64,000 nucleotides of DNA from Gluconobacter kanchanaburiensis NBRC 103587. GTDB taxonomy: Bacteria > Pseudomonadota > Alphaproteobacteria > Acetobacterales > Acetobacteraceae. Shown here one piece after another: positions 54,688 to 62,580 of this stretch. The DNA is taken from NCBI RefSeq assembly GCF_007988905.1, contig NZ_BJVA01000007.1, positions 62,001 through 126,000 of the forward strand, in the 5' to 3' direction. Position numbers and translations under genes: made by a program. The notes beneath the pieces are model-generated. The model saw only the letters and a list, made by a program, of their open reading frames with translations. It searched no databases and had not been told where the DNA came from. Each line of letters begins with the position of its first letter. The first letter of the stretch is position 1.

Positions 54688-55819
54688 ATGTCGGCCGAAA
54701 CCGAGGCCCTTTCCGAGCAGATCAAGCAGTCGGTGGCACTGCTGAGGAGGCATCTTTGACTGGGATGTCGCAACAACACGCCTCGCGGAACTGAACCACC
54801 GCGTTGAAGACCCCGACCTGTGGAACGACGCAGACGCTGCCCAGAAGCTGATGCGCGAGCGCACGACGCTCGCCAACCAGATCGAAGGCGTCCAGCAGAT
54901 CGAAGCCGAGGTCGAAGGCACGCTCGAACTGGTCGAACTGGCGGAAATGGAAGGGGATGACAGTCTCGTTCAGGATGCTGTTCAAACCCTGCGTGCCATT
55001 GCCGAAGACGTCCGCAAACGCGAAATCGAAAGCCTGCTCTCGGGCGAGGCGGACAGCAATGACTGTTACGTCGAGGTGAACGCGGGTGCTGGCGGTACGG
55101 AAGCCCAGGACTGGGCCGAGATGCTCCTGCGCATGTACACGCGCTGGGCCGAACAGCATGGCTACAAGGTCACGTTCATCGAAGGCAGTGAAGGCGAGCA
55201 GGCTGGCATCAAGTCCGCCACCATTCAGGTGAGTGGTGCGAACGCCTATGGCTGGCTCAAGACCGAGGCCGGCGTGCACCGTCTGGTCCGGATCTCACCA
55301 TTCGATGCGGCGGCCCGTCGCCAGACGTCCTTCGCGTCGGTGTGGGTTTATCCGGTCGTGGATGATTCAATCGAGATCGAGATCAACGATTCGGACCTGC
55401 GCGTCGATACGTTCCGTGCCTCGGGCGCGGGTGGACAGCACGTCAACAAAACGGATTCGGCCATCCGGATCACCCATATCCCGACTGGGATCGTGGTGGC
55501 CTGTCAGACCGACCGTTCGCAGCACCGCAACCGCGCTAAGGCGATGGAAATGCTGCGGGCCCGGATGTACGAAGCGGAGTTGCAGAAGCGCGAAGCCGCT
55601 GCTGCCCAGACAGAAGCCTCTAAGACCGATATCGGCTGGGGACATCAGATCCGGTCCTACGTTCTGGCACCCTATCAGCTCGTCAAGGACCTGCGGACGG
55701 GTGTGGAGAAGGGAAATCCGGGCGCGGTGCTCGATGGCGCCCTGGACGACTTCATGTCGGCTTCTTTGGCCCAGAGTGTGGGGGCTACGCGTTCCGAAGC
55801 GAGCGCGAGCGCACAGTAA
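54688..55819 (+). CDS. prfB: Peptide chain release factor 2, programmed +1 frameshift
   Basis: Terminates translation at UGA and UAA. Translation starts at ATG 54688 (GGAGG five bases upstream) and reads 23 codons to CTT (54754-54756), where an in-frame TGA at 54757 would stop it. A +1 slip to GAC (54758) continues to 55819, giving 376 residues, the family length. The stop-codon recognition tripeptide SPF is in [12 protein letters not shown] and the hydrolysis motif is [12 protein letters not shown]2 shortage slows reading of the TGA and favours the shift, so the gene regulates itself. Confidence 0.97.
54745..54760 (+). promoter_or_regulatory. RF2 programmed frameshift site
   Basis: AGGAGG (54745-54750), CAT, then CTT-TGA-C (54754-54760). 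An internal Shine-Dalgarno-like AGGAGG lies three bases before the slippery CTT and TGAC follows, as in the conserved RF2 autoregulatory site. Both reading frames on either side give RF2-like sequence, so this is not a sequencing error. Confidence 0.96.
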
Positions 55820-56237
55820 AAGTTCTGCAAAACGCGGAATGGATATCGGCGTCAGATGAATATCCATCCCTGTGGAATGGATTCGAAAAAAGTGCCGGGG
55901 CAACAATCTGTCCCGGCACTTTTTTCTTGAATCTGTCATATTGGCGCGTAGCGAAATTACATTACCCTGATTGCGGGTGATACTTTTGTTTGTCGCAAGT
56001 CGCCAAAAACCGCAGAATATGTCGTCAATATGAAAAAATCGTTTCGATTAAGGCAATAACCGGCTTGACAGCGAAGGGGTTAGACTGCCCAATCGGCATA
56101 TCGGGTATGTTCCTAGGGCATATGACTCATCGTGATGTGTCTGCAGGAAAAACCGAAGGAAACACAGAAATCGGGGGCACCGCACCCGGCAAATGTGGAT
56201 CAACGCCGGTGTCAGTGAGGGGTAAGAAGGTTTCGAC
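55820..56237. promoter_or_regulatory. 418-base gap before tonB: terminator and presumed promoter
   Basis: After the prfB terminator, 55927-56237 holds no convincing gene. A TTGACA at 56064 could be a -35 element for tonB but I see no clear -10 at the right distance. There is no clear Fur palindrome like the one at 8046. A GGGGTAAG precedes the tonB ATG at 56238. The composition is more AT-rich than in the flanking genes. Confidence 0.35.
55885..55926 (+). terminator. Rho-independent terminator of prfB
   Basis: A 9-bp stem (AGTGCCGGG with CCCGGCACT) within an extended A/T-paired base (AAAAA before, TTTTTT after), loop about 12 bases. It lies about 65 bases past the prfB stop. Confidence 0.9.
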
Positions 56238-56906
56238 ATGAAGAGCTACGCCGCACAGCAGCGCAAGCCGACAGACTACATTGTCGCGATCGTCGTGGCC
56301 GTGCTGGCTATGGGCGCTGTGATCTATGCGCTCATGAGTGGTGCCGTGAGCAAGCTGGTCCAGGAAAAGCCGCCTATCAAGACGGAAGTCATCAAGGAAC
56401 AGCCCAAACCGCCGCCGCCGCCGCCGCCACCGCCGCCGCCGCAGATGGAACAGCCGCCACCGCCGTATATTCCGCCGCCTAAGATCAGCGTTCCGCCGCC
56501 GCCGAAAGCGGTTCAGCGTGTTACGCATGTGAAGCCGCCGCATCCGGTCCCGCCCAGCCCGACGCCTTCGCCTGAGCCTGTACCGGCTCCGCCGCAGGGT
56601 CCGCCGGCCGACGCCGTTCCGGATCACCAGGCAGGCGCGCGACCGATTAACGGCGCACAGGCTGTCTATCCGGACGAGGCCATGGAAGAGAACCGCGAAG
56701 GTCATGTGACCGCATCGTGTGACATTCTTCCGACCGGCAAGACGGCAAACTGTACCATTGTGAGTTCAAACGGTGGTCATGAGTTTGTGGAGAGTGCGCT
56801 CGACTTCCTTCGTCGGGCCCGTTACCAGCCCGCCGTCGTGAATGGCGTTCCGGTTACGGAGCATCACCACGTCCTGCACATCGACTTCACGATGGGTGAC
56901 GACTGA
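56238..56906 (+). CDS. tonB: Energy transducer TonB
   Basis: Periplasm-spanning protein that carries proton-motive energy from ExbB-ExbD to outer-membrane receptors. It has 222 residues: a membrane helix near residues 14-33 (YIVAIVVAVLAMGAVIYAL), a Pro-rich rigid segment with an 11-Pro run at about 57-67, and a C-terminal TonB domain (AVYPDEAMEENREGHVT, TCIVSSNGG-like part, ALDFLRRARYQPAVVNG, HVLHIDF). First gene of the tonB-exbB-exbD-exbD-TPR run; the receptors at 8142 and 20303 are natural clients. Confidence 0.93.
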   Translation: MKSYAAQQRKPTDYIVAIVVAVLAMGAVIYALMSGAVSKLVQEKPPIKTEVIKEQPKPPPPPPPPPPPQMEQPPPPYIPPPKISVPPPPKAVQRVTHVKPPHPVPPSPTPSPEPVPAPPQGPPADAVPDHQAGARPINGAQAVYPDEAMEENREGHVTASCDILPTGKTANCTIVSSNGGHEFVESALDFLRRARYQPAVVNGVPVTEHHHVLHIDFTMGDD

Positions 56907-56935
56907 TCTTTCGACGATTGTTGTCAAAAATAATT

Positions 56936-56966
56936 GCCCTGCCGGAGTTTTTGTATTCGGCAGGGC
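56936..56966 (+). other. Intercistronic hairpin between tonB and exbB
   Basis: A perfect 9-bp inverted repeat GCCCTGCCG/CGGCAGGGC (56936-56944 with 56958-56966) with a 13-base T-rich loop. It is not followed by a T run, so a role in mRNA stability or processing, or as a leaky stop, seems likelier than termination. Confidence 0.55.
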
Positions 56967-57037
56967 TCAGAAAAGGGCCGGTCTCCATATGGCCGACACC
57001 CAAGAAAGCTCCGAAAACGGGCATCGCTAACGAGGAT

Positions 57038-58144
57038 ATGGAGTTCATGACCAGACTGTTCCGCCTTCCTGCCCTTGCCGTTCCGACGAAGGCGCGTGCC
57101 GTCAGAGCCAGCGCGCTGGCTCTGACGCTGGCCTTGGCTTCCGGTGCCGTTGCACCGGCCGTCGCTTTCGCCCAGCCGGCTCCGGCTGACCAGAGCGCTC
57201 CTGCAGCCGCTCCGGTTGATCCCTCCGCCAACCCTGCACCTGCCGCGACGCCGGCCGATCCGGCAGGTGCTCCTGCTGCTGCGGCTTCGAATGATCCGGG
57301 CGCTCCTGCTGCTGCGCCGGCCGACGGTGCTGCTCCTGTCGCGCCTCCTGCCGATCAGTCTCCCGCTGCGGCTGCAACGCCAGGTGAAAGCGCAACAGCA
57401 ACGCCGGAAGCTCCCGCTCCTCAGGGTAACCCGTACGGCCTTGGCGCTCTGTGGGCCAACGGTGATGCGATTGCCCGTGGCGTGTTGATTATCATGGTGA
57501 TCATGTCTGCTGGCACCTGGATCATCATGGTCATGAAGTTCCTGGAACAGGGCCGTATGTTTGCCGCGTCCAAGGAAGCCGCCCGCGAATTCTGGACCAA
57601 GCCGTCCGTTCAGCAGGGCGCTGCTGCCCTGAAGGCTTCTTCCCCGTTCCGCTATATTGCAGAGACGGGCATCGTTGCCGCCGAGCACCACGAAGGCTCC
57701 ATGCGTGACTCGATCGACCTGCCGTCCTGGACCGAAATGTCCATCTCGCGCTCGGTTGATACCATCAACACCCGTATGCAGGGCGGTCTCGCCTTCCTCG
57801 GTACGGTGGGTTCCACGTCGCCGTTCGTCGGTCTGTTCGGTACGGTCTGGGGTATCTATCACGCCCTGACGGCCATCGGTATTTCCGGTCAGGCATCCAT
57901 CGACAAGGTTGCCGGTCCGGTTGGTGAGTCCCTCATCATGACAGCCATTGGTCTTGCTACCGCTGTTCCGGCAGTTCTGGGTTACAACCTGCTGGTTCGT
58001 CGTAACAAGGGTGCCATGGATCGCGTCCGCAACTTCGCTGCTGACATTCAGTCTGTCCTGATCGGCGGCTTCCGTCACGGTGTTGCTCCGGCCGAAGGCA
58101 GCATGGCTGTCCCGACCACAATCACCACCAGCGAGCGGGTCTGA
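57038..58144 (+). CDS. exbB: ExbB-family proton channel with exported N-terminal extension
   Basis: MotA/TolQ/ExbB channel protein of 368 residues. It begins with a signal-peptide-like hydrophobic stretch (ASALALTLALASGAVAPAVAFA), followed by an Ala/Pro-rich segment (about 46-130), then the three helices of ExbB: ARGVLIIMVIMSAGTWIIMV, FLGTVGSTSPFVGLFGTVWG and ALIMTAIGLATAVPAVLGY-like. Classical E. coli ExbB lacks the long periplasmic extension. ATG 57038 is chosen over 57047; both are near GAGG. It works with TonB and ExbD. Confidence 0.9.
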   Translation: MEFMTRLFRLPALAVPTKARAVRASALALTLALASGAVAPAVAFAQPAPADQSAPAAAPVDPSANPAPAATPADPAGAPAAAASNDPGAPAAAPADGAAPVAPPADQSPAAAATPGESATATPEAPAPQGNPYGLGALWANGDAIARGVLIIMVIMSAGTWIIMVMKFLEQGRMFAASKEAAREFWTKPSVQQGAAALKASSPFRYIAETGIVAAEHHEGSMRDSIDLPSWTEMSISRSVDTINTRMQGGLAFLGTVGSTSPFVGLFGTVWGIYHALTAIGISGQASIDKVAGPVGESLIMTAIGLATAVPAVLGYNLLVRRNKGAMDRVRNFAADIQSVLIGGFRHGVAPAEGSMAVPTTITTSERV

Positions 58145-58148
58145 TACC

Positions 58149-58574
58149 ATGGGAATGAACGTCGGAGGAGGCGGCGGTGACGACGAGGTGGTGTCGGCAA
58201 TCAACACCACCCCCCTCGTCGACGTCATGCTGGTGCTGCTGATCATCTTTCTGATCACCATCCCCGTCGCCACACATACGGTGAAGGTCAAGCTGCCGGT
58301 TGATGCCAATCAGCCGACGCAGACCAAACCCGGAAACGTGGTTCTGGCCGTGAATGCAAACGGTCAAGTGTTCTGGGACACGACGCTTGTCCCGAACCAC
58401 ACCGAGCTTCTGAACCGCCTCGTTGAGGCGGCAAAGAAAAAGCCGCAGCCGCAGATCCAGATCCGCGGTGACCAGGCTGCCAAATATCTGGCAGTCGGCC
58501 AGGTGGTCGCAACCTGCCAGGAGGCCGGTATCGCCCACGTGGACTTCATTACCGAGCAGCCTCACTCGAACTGA
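58149..58574 (+). CDS. exbD: ExbD biopolymer transport protein (first copy)
   Basis: A 141-residue single-helix protein. The membrane helix NTTPLVDVMLVLLIIFLITI has the conserved Asp that carries protons, and the periplasmic domain (KLPVDANQPTQTKPGNVVLA, QIQIRGDQAAKYL) follows. Starts at ATG 58149, five bases after the exbB stop. A Gly-rich N-terminus (GMNVGGGGGDDE) precedes the helix. Confidence 0.93.
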   Translation: MGMNVGGGGGDDEVVSAINTTPLVDVMLVLLIIFLITIPVATHTVKVKLPVDANQPTQTKPGNVVLAVNANGQVFWDTTLVPNHTELLNRLVEAAKKKPQPQIQIRGDQAAKYLAVGQVVATCQEAGIAHVDFITEQPHSN

Positions 58575-58646
58575 GGTCGTGTCGGGTCGTTTTTATCGAA
58601 ACGGCCCGTCCCTGCTTTTACGTCACCCTTTTGGAGAACCGCCGTC

Positions 58647-59081
58647 ATGGGCATGAGCGTCGGATCTGACAGCACGCACGAAGACGAAGGCATTGTCGAT
58701 ATCAACACCACGCCGTTGATCGATGTGATGCTGGTGCTGCTGATCATGCTGATCATCACCATCCCGCTTCAGACACACTCGGTGGCGATCGATCTGCCTC
58801 AGGGCAATCCTCCCCCGTCGACCGAACAACCCAAGCTCGTGACCGTCAGTATTGGCTACGACAACAGCATTTCGTGGAACAACGAGCCGGTCTCCTCCGA
58901 AGCTGATCTGCAGGCGCGTTTTGCTTCTGCTGCGGCTATGCCGGATCAGCCCGAGATGCATATCCATCCCGATCGTCTTGCCGACTACAAGACGGTGGCT
59001 CATGTTATGGCAGATGCGCAGCGTCTTGGCATGACCAAGCTGGGTATTGTCGGTCTGGATCAGTTTATGGAAGGACAGTAA
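58647..59081 (+). CDS. ExbD biopolymer transport protein (second copy)
   Basis: A 144-residue ExbD paralogue. INTTPLIDVMLVLLIMLIIT is the membrane helix with the proton-carrying Asp; the periplasmic part (LPQGNPPPSTEQPKLVTVSI then MHIHPDRLADYKTVAHVMAD) differs from the first copy, so it is a divergent tandem duplicate rather than a recent copy. ATG 58647 follows GGAG. Two ExbDs may form a heteromeric ExbD dimer or serve different TonBs. Confidence 0.92.
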   Translation: MGMSVGSDSTHEDEGIVDINTTPLIDVMLVLLIMLIITIPLQTHSVAIDLPQGNPPPSTEQPKLVTVSIGYDNSISWNNEPVSSEADLQARFASAAAMPDQPEMHIHPDRLADYKTVAHVMADAQRLGMTKLGIVGLDQFMEGQ

Positions 59082-59084
59082 TTC

Positions 59085-60326
59085 GTGTCTTTGTCCCTTT
59101 ACCGCCGTCTGAGCGCTTGTAATTTCCTTCTGGCCGGTGTTTTCGGCCTCGTAGCGCTTGGCGGATCCGCTCATGCAGACGATGTCCTCGGGCAGGCTGT
59201 TGGCAAGGATCTCCAACAGGCGCAGAGTGCTCTGGCGTCCAAGAATTATTCCAAGGCGATGGACGCCGTTGACGCAGCAGACGCGGTCAAGGGCAAGACC
59301 GATTATGAAGCCTATACGACGGCCCAGATGCGTGCGGCTATCGCGGCACAGTCCGGTAACACTGAGGCTGCGATAAAAGCCTATGACGTACTGATTAACA
59401 GCTCTCGTACGCCGAAAGCCGCCAAAGGCCAGATGCTGATGGCACAGGCTACGATGGCCTACAGTGCAAAGCAGTATGCGCAGGCCATTCCGGCGACCGA
59501 GCGGTATCTAAGTGAGTACGGTGCTGATCCGCGCATGCAGACGATGCTGATCCAGTGTTATTATCTCCAGCAGGACTGGAAAGGCACTGCCAAAGCCGCG
59601 CAGGAACAGGTGGACGCGACGATCAAGGCTGGAAAGGCTCCTCCTGAAAACCAGCTTCAGATGCTCGCAACGGCCTATACCAACCTGAAGGATAACGATG
59701 CCAAGACGCATGCGTATGTTCTTCTGGCGAAGTATTATTCGAAGCCGGATTACTGGTCGATGCTGATCCATGATCTGGTCGCAAATCCGAATCTTTCGCC
59801 GCCGCTTGTGTTCTACGTTGAGCGTCTTCGTTTGGCGACCGGTGTGCTGAAGGATCCTTCCGATTATCAGGATATGGGTGAACGGGCTGTCCAGATGGGA
59901 CTGCCGCAGCTTGCCCTTAATCTGCTCAATCAGGGTTATGCCAATCATTCCCTCGGGAATGGCCCAACGGCTGCTGCGGATGCCAAATTTCATGCTTTCG
60001 TTGCTCAGCAGGCCGCAACGAGCCGCAGTCAGCTCGCCTCTGCCGCAACGCAGGCAGTTTCTGCTCCGAATGCAGGTCCTGCGCTTACGACTGGTTATAA
60101 TCAGGTGCTGAACGGGCAGGTTGATGCAGGTTTGGCGCTGATGAAGGCAGGCCTTGGAAAAAATCCGCGTTATCCCGATCTGGCGCAGGTTCAGTACGGT
60201 ATGGCGCAGATGGATGGGGGCCAGAAAGCCGAAGCCATCAAGACATTTTCGTCTGTCTCGGGTAATGGTCCGGCACGTGATGTCGCAGAACTGTGGTCGC
60301 TGCTTCTGTCGCGTCCTGCGCAGTAA
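59085..60326 (+). CDS. Secreted TPR-repeat protein in the ton operon
   Basis: A 413-residue protein with a signal peptide (FLLAGVFGLVALGGSAHAD) and helical TPR-like repeats: KNYSKAMDAVDAADAVKGKT, AAIKAYDVLINSSRTPKAAK, YAQAIPATERYLSEYGADPR and QVLNGQVDAGLALMKAGLGK. The protein is probably periplasmic. It starts at GTG 59085, three bases after the second exbD, so it is translated with the TonB system and likely helps it, by scaffolding or substrate handling. A similar exbB-exbD-TPR order occurs in other acetic acid bacteria as far as I can judge; I cannot check. Confidence 0.75.
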   Translation: MSLSLYRRLSACNFLLAGVFGLVALGGSAHADDVLGQAVGKDLQQAQSALASKNYSKAMDAVDAADAVKGKTDYEAYTTAQMRAAIAAQSGNTEAAIKAYDVLINSSRTPKAAKGQMLMAQATMAYSAKQYAQAIPATERYLSEYGADPRMQTMLIQCYYLQQDWKGTAKAAQEQVDATIKAGKAPPENQLQMLATAYTNLKDNDAKTHAYVLLAKYYSKPDYWSMLIHDLVANPNLSPPLVFYVERLRLATGVLKDPSDYQDMGERAVQMGLPQLALNLLNQGYANHSLGNGPTAAADAKFHAFVAQQAATSRSQLASAATQAVSAPNAGPALTTGYNQVLNGQVDAGLALMKAGLGKNPRYPDLAQVQYGMAQMDGGQKAEAIKTFSSVSGNGPARDVAELWSLLLSRPAQ

Positions 60327-60346
60327 CACAGCGTCACAGACGTATG

Positions 60347-60377
60347 AAAAAGCCGGGGTATGACCCCGGCTTTTTTT
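60347..60377. terminator. Bidirectional terminator between the TPR gene and flgH
   Basis: A 13-bp stem (60347-60359 with 60363-60375, AAAAAGCCGGGGT arm), 3-base loop, then TT; the A/T parts of the arms make it a terminator in both directions. It is 20 bases past the plus-strand TPR stop and seven bases past the minus-strand flgH stop. Confidence 0.9.
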
Positions 60378-60381
60378 ATGC

Positions 60382-61152
60382 TCAGAATGGCAGGATTGCG
60401 TCCATGACCTGCTGGCCATAACGGGGCGTCTGGAGTTGGGTCAGGGTTCCACGCCCGCCATAGGAGATGCGGGCTTCCGCCATGCGGTCGTGGGTCACAG
60501 TGTTGTCGGCGGTGATGTCCTGTGGACGGACGATCCCGCTCACGCCCAGTTCGCGCAGTTCGCTGTTGACCCGGACTTCCTGCTTGCCCATCACGACGAA
60601 GTTGCCGTTTGGCAGGACCTGAGTGATGGTACCGGCCAGACGCAGGGTCACAGTTTCGTTTCGGGTGATTTTGCCCGTGGCACTCGAATCGCTGCTGCTG
60701 GCGGTATTGAGGCTGTTCGCACCCGTGATCGAGCTGATGATCTTGCCCTTGATGCCGAACAGATTGGGAATGCCGAATTTTTCATCAGCCGCTCTGTCGG
60801 CGGTTGTGCCGTTGTTGAAAGCGGCATTATCCGTAATGTCGACAATGATCGTCACCAGATCGCCGACCTGAGAGGCGCGCTGATCCTTGAAGAAGGCCTT
60901 GCTGCCCGAACGCCACAGACTTGCTGCCTCATCCGGAGGTGGCTGAAGTGCGGGCATGGGCATCGTGACGGGTCGGTAGGAATTTGCGCGGGTCGGGTCT
61001 GTAATCGATGTCATTCGCGGAGGGCGTCCGACTTCAGATAGTTGTGCAAGGGAATTGCAGGCCGTCAGGACCGGCAGCAGCCCAAGCAGTCCCATGGTGT
61101 GAACCAGAGTGCGACCCGGGGTACGAGCAGAATGTCGAGAGGCGTGCCACAT
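60382..61152 (-). CDS. flgH: Flagellar L-ring lipoprotein FlgH
   Basis: Outer-membrane L-ring subunit of the flagellar basal body. It has 256 residues from ATG 61152. The lipoprotein signal (GLLGLLPVLTACNS) is followed by the FlgH domain: SLWRSGSKAFFKDQRASQVG, DLVTIIVDITDNAA, ETVTLRLAGTITQVLPNGNF, VMGKQEVRVNSELRELGVSG and GIVRPQDITADNTV. No flagellar gene flanks it, although FlgG, FlgA and FlgI genes are usually adjacent. Start is uncertain: ATG 61095 gives a short signal and neither has a clear ribosome-binding site. Confidence 0.9.
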   Translation of the reverse strand: MWHASRHSARTPGRTLVHTMGLLGLLPVLTACNSLAQLSEVGRPPRMTSITDPTRANSYRPVTMPMPALQPPPDEAASLWRSGSKAFFKDQRASQVGDLVTIIVDITDNAAFNNGTTADRAADEKFGIPNLFGIKGKIISSITGANSLNTASSSDSSATGKITRNETVTLRLAGTITQVLPNGNFVVMGKQEVRVNSELRELGVSGIVRPQDITADNTVTHDRMAEARISYGGRGTLTQLQTPRYGQQVMDAILPF

Positions 61153-61461
61153 GGGAAAGCTGAAATCCGTCTGTTCCGTGTGCTCCCAAGCAAGCACGTA
61201 AGGGGTAAAAAACCTGTTAAGACGGCGCTGGTAGCGGTTTCTGACAGGACTTGGGTTTAGACCCGTCCGCCCGGCATAGCGGTAGTTCGGCGTATGCCAT
61301 TTTCTTGTGCTCTTGCCCTGGTGGACGATGTGTTTGAAAAAAGAGGGCATGGGCTGACATTTCGGCCAGTCCGGCCATGGCTTCTGCCGGGAGACTGCCT
61401 TCCATGCCGACCGTCCAAGCTCTGTCCATGTTGGTCAGACTTTCCGTTTTCCGGTTCTGAG
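61153..61461. promoter_or_regulatory. 309-base divergent region between flgH and the epimerase gene
   Basis: This stretch lies between divergent starts (flgH 61152 and epimerase 61462). Neither a convincing gene nor a known RNA is seen. It holds a 6-bp inverted repeat GGCATA/TATGCC (61273-61298). No sigma-54 or sigma-28 type flagellar promoter stands out by eye. Confidence 0.35.
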
Positions 61462-62313
61462 ATGGGACTTCGTATCCTTCTGACCGGCGGTCAGGGATTT
61501 GTCGGTCAGCATTTCAAGGCACGATTGCAGGACCGTATTCCTGGCTACGTGCTGCTGGAAGACCCGATGGATATCCGGGATCGTGCGGCTGTTGAGCGCT
61601 TTGTCCGCAATGAAAAGCCGGATGCCTGTCTGCATCTGGACGGGACGCTCATTCTGGCCGAGTCCTTTGAAGCCTATGCACCTGAGGCTAGTTTCGTATT
61701 TGTCTCGACTGCTGAAATTTATGGCGCGAGTTTCAGATCCGGCGCGCCCCTCGACGAATCCGCCGTCATTGCACCGGTGAATGCCTATGCGTCCAGTAAG
61801 GCGGCGGCGGATCTGGCCGTCGGAAATCTGAGCCGTGAAGGGCTGCATGGTCTGCGGCTGCGCTCTTTCACGCAGGCCGGAACCGGACAGGATGGAGGAA
61901 GTCTTCTTCCTTTTCTGGCGGCTCAGGTCGCCCGGATCGAAACTGGGCAGCAGCCACCTGTCTTGACAGTGGGCGATCCGGATACGGGCTTTGACGTGAC
62001 GGATGTTCGCGACGCGTGTGATGCGTATGTCAGTGCTCTGGCTCTTCCGCAGCCTCTTCCGGACGGAACGGCTCTGAACATCTGTTCGGGCGTTACGCGG
62101 ACTGTCGGGTCCATCGCCCGCGATCTTCTGGACGTGGCTGGTGTGGCCGCGTCCATTGTGGTGGATCCGGCGATTATGTCGCCTACGGGCCTGCCGTCTA
62201 TGCGGGGCAATCCGGATGCGGCCCGTGCGGCACTGAACTGGTCGCCGCGGATTGCATGGACCGAAACGCTGCTTACGGTGCTCAACGACTGGCGCTATCG
62301 GATTACGCTCTGA
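61462..62313 (+). CDS. NAD-dependent epimerase/dehydratase family protein
   Basis: A 283-residue extended-SDR protein. The nucleotide-binding motif is ILLTGGQGFVGQHF (GxxGxxG), the catalytic pair is in AYASSKAAADL (YxxxK) with a Ser/Thr in VFVSTAEIYG, and the C-terminus resembles GDP-6-deoxy-lyxo-4-hexulose reductase or GDP-mannose 4,6-dehydratase relatives. It probably acts on a nucleotide-sugar for surface polysaccharide; the exact substrate is unknown. ATG 61462 fits the family N-terminus and is preferred to a longer frame. It is divergent from flgH. Confidence 0.82.
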   Translation: MGLRILLTGGQGFVGQHFKARLQDRIPGYVLLEDPMDIRDRAAVERFVRNEKPDACLHLDGTLILAESFEAYAPEASFVFVSTAEIYGASFRSGAPLDESAVIAPVNAYASSKAAADLAVGNLSREGLHGLRLRSFTQAGTGQDGGSLLPFLAAQVARIETGQQPPVLTVGDPDTGFDVTDVRDACDAYVSALALPQPLPDGTALNICSGVTRTVGSIARDLLDVAGVAASIVVDPAIMSPTGLPSMRGNPDAARAALNWSPRIAWTETLLTVLNDWRYRITL

Positions 62314-62397
62314 GGCCCGGTCACGGGATCGTCAGGTTCTGGACAGCGTCGGAGCGCGTTGTCATTGTTTGCGAAGATGCGCAAAAGCGGAGGTCGT

Positions 62398-62580
62398 ATG
62401 ATGACAGACCCTCATGACACGGAAATTACGGTTCTTGCCGGGGCGAACGGCCTAATGATTCCAGTTGAATTTCATGCTGGAGTGCGGGCCAACCTCGATC
62501 TTCTGCGCAGTTATGGCGCACTGATTGAGGGGCTGGATCTGCCTGAGCGTCTCGAACCTGCCTTCCGGTACGAACCATGA
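62398..62580 (+). CDS. AtzG-like small subunit (DUF4089)
   Basis: A 60-residue protein with LAGANGLMIPVEFHAGVRAN then LDLLRSYGALIEGLDLPERL, and a Pro-rich end EPAFRYEP. This matches the DUF4089/AtzG family, the small partner that stabilises the amidase AtzE and lies at the dimer interface in the biuret pathway. ATG 62398 has GGAGG upstream. It overlaps the downstream amidase gene by four bases (ATGA). Confidence 0.78.
   Translation: MMTDPHDTEITVLAGANGLMIPVEFHAGVRANLDLLRSYGALIEGLDLPERLEPAFRYEP

Noticed and set aside
54688-54759. prfB as a broken gene or sequencing error because of the in-frame TGA
   Set aside because: The site is the conserved RF2 frameshift signal, so the interruption is functional.
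55927-56237. A small RNA or short gene in the gap before tonB
   Set aside because: No conserved RNA fold was recognised and the short frames have no ribosome-binding site or family similarity.
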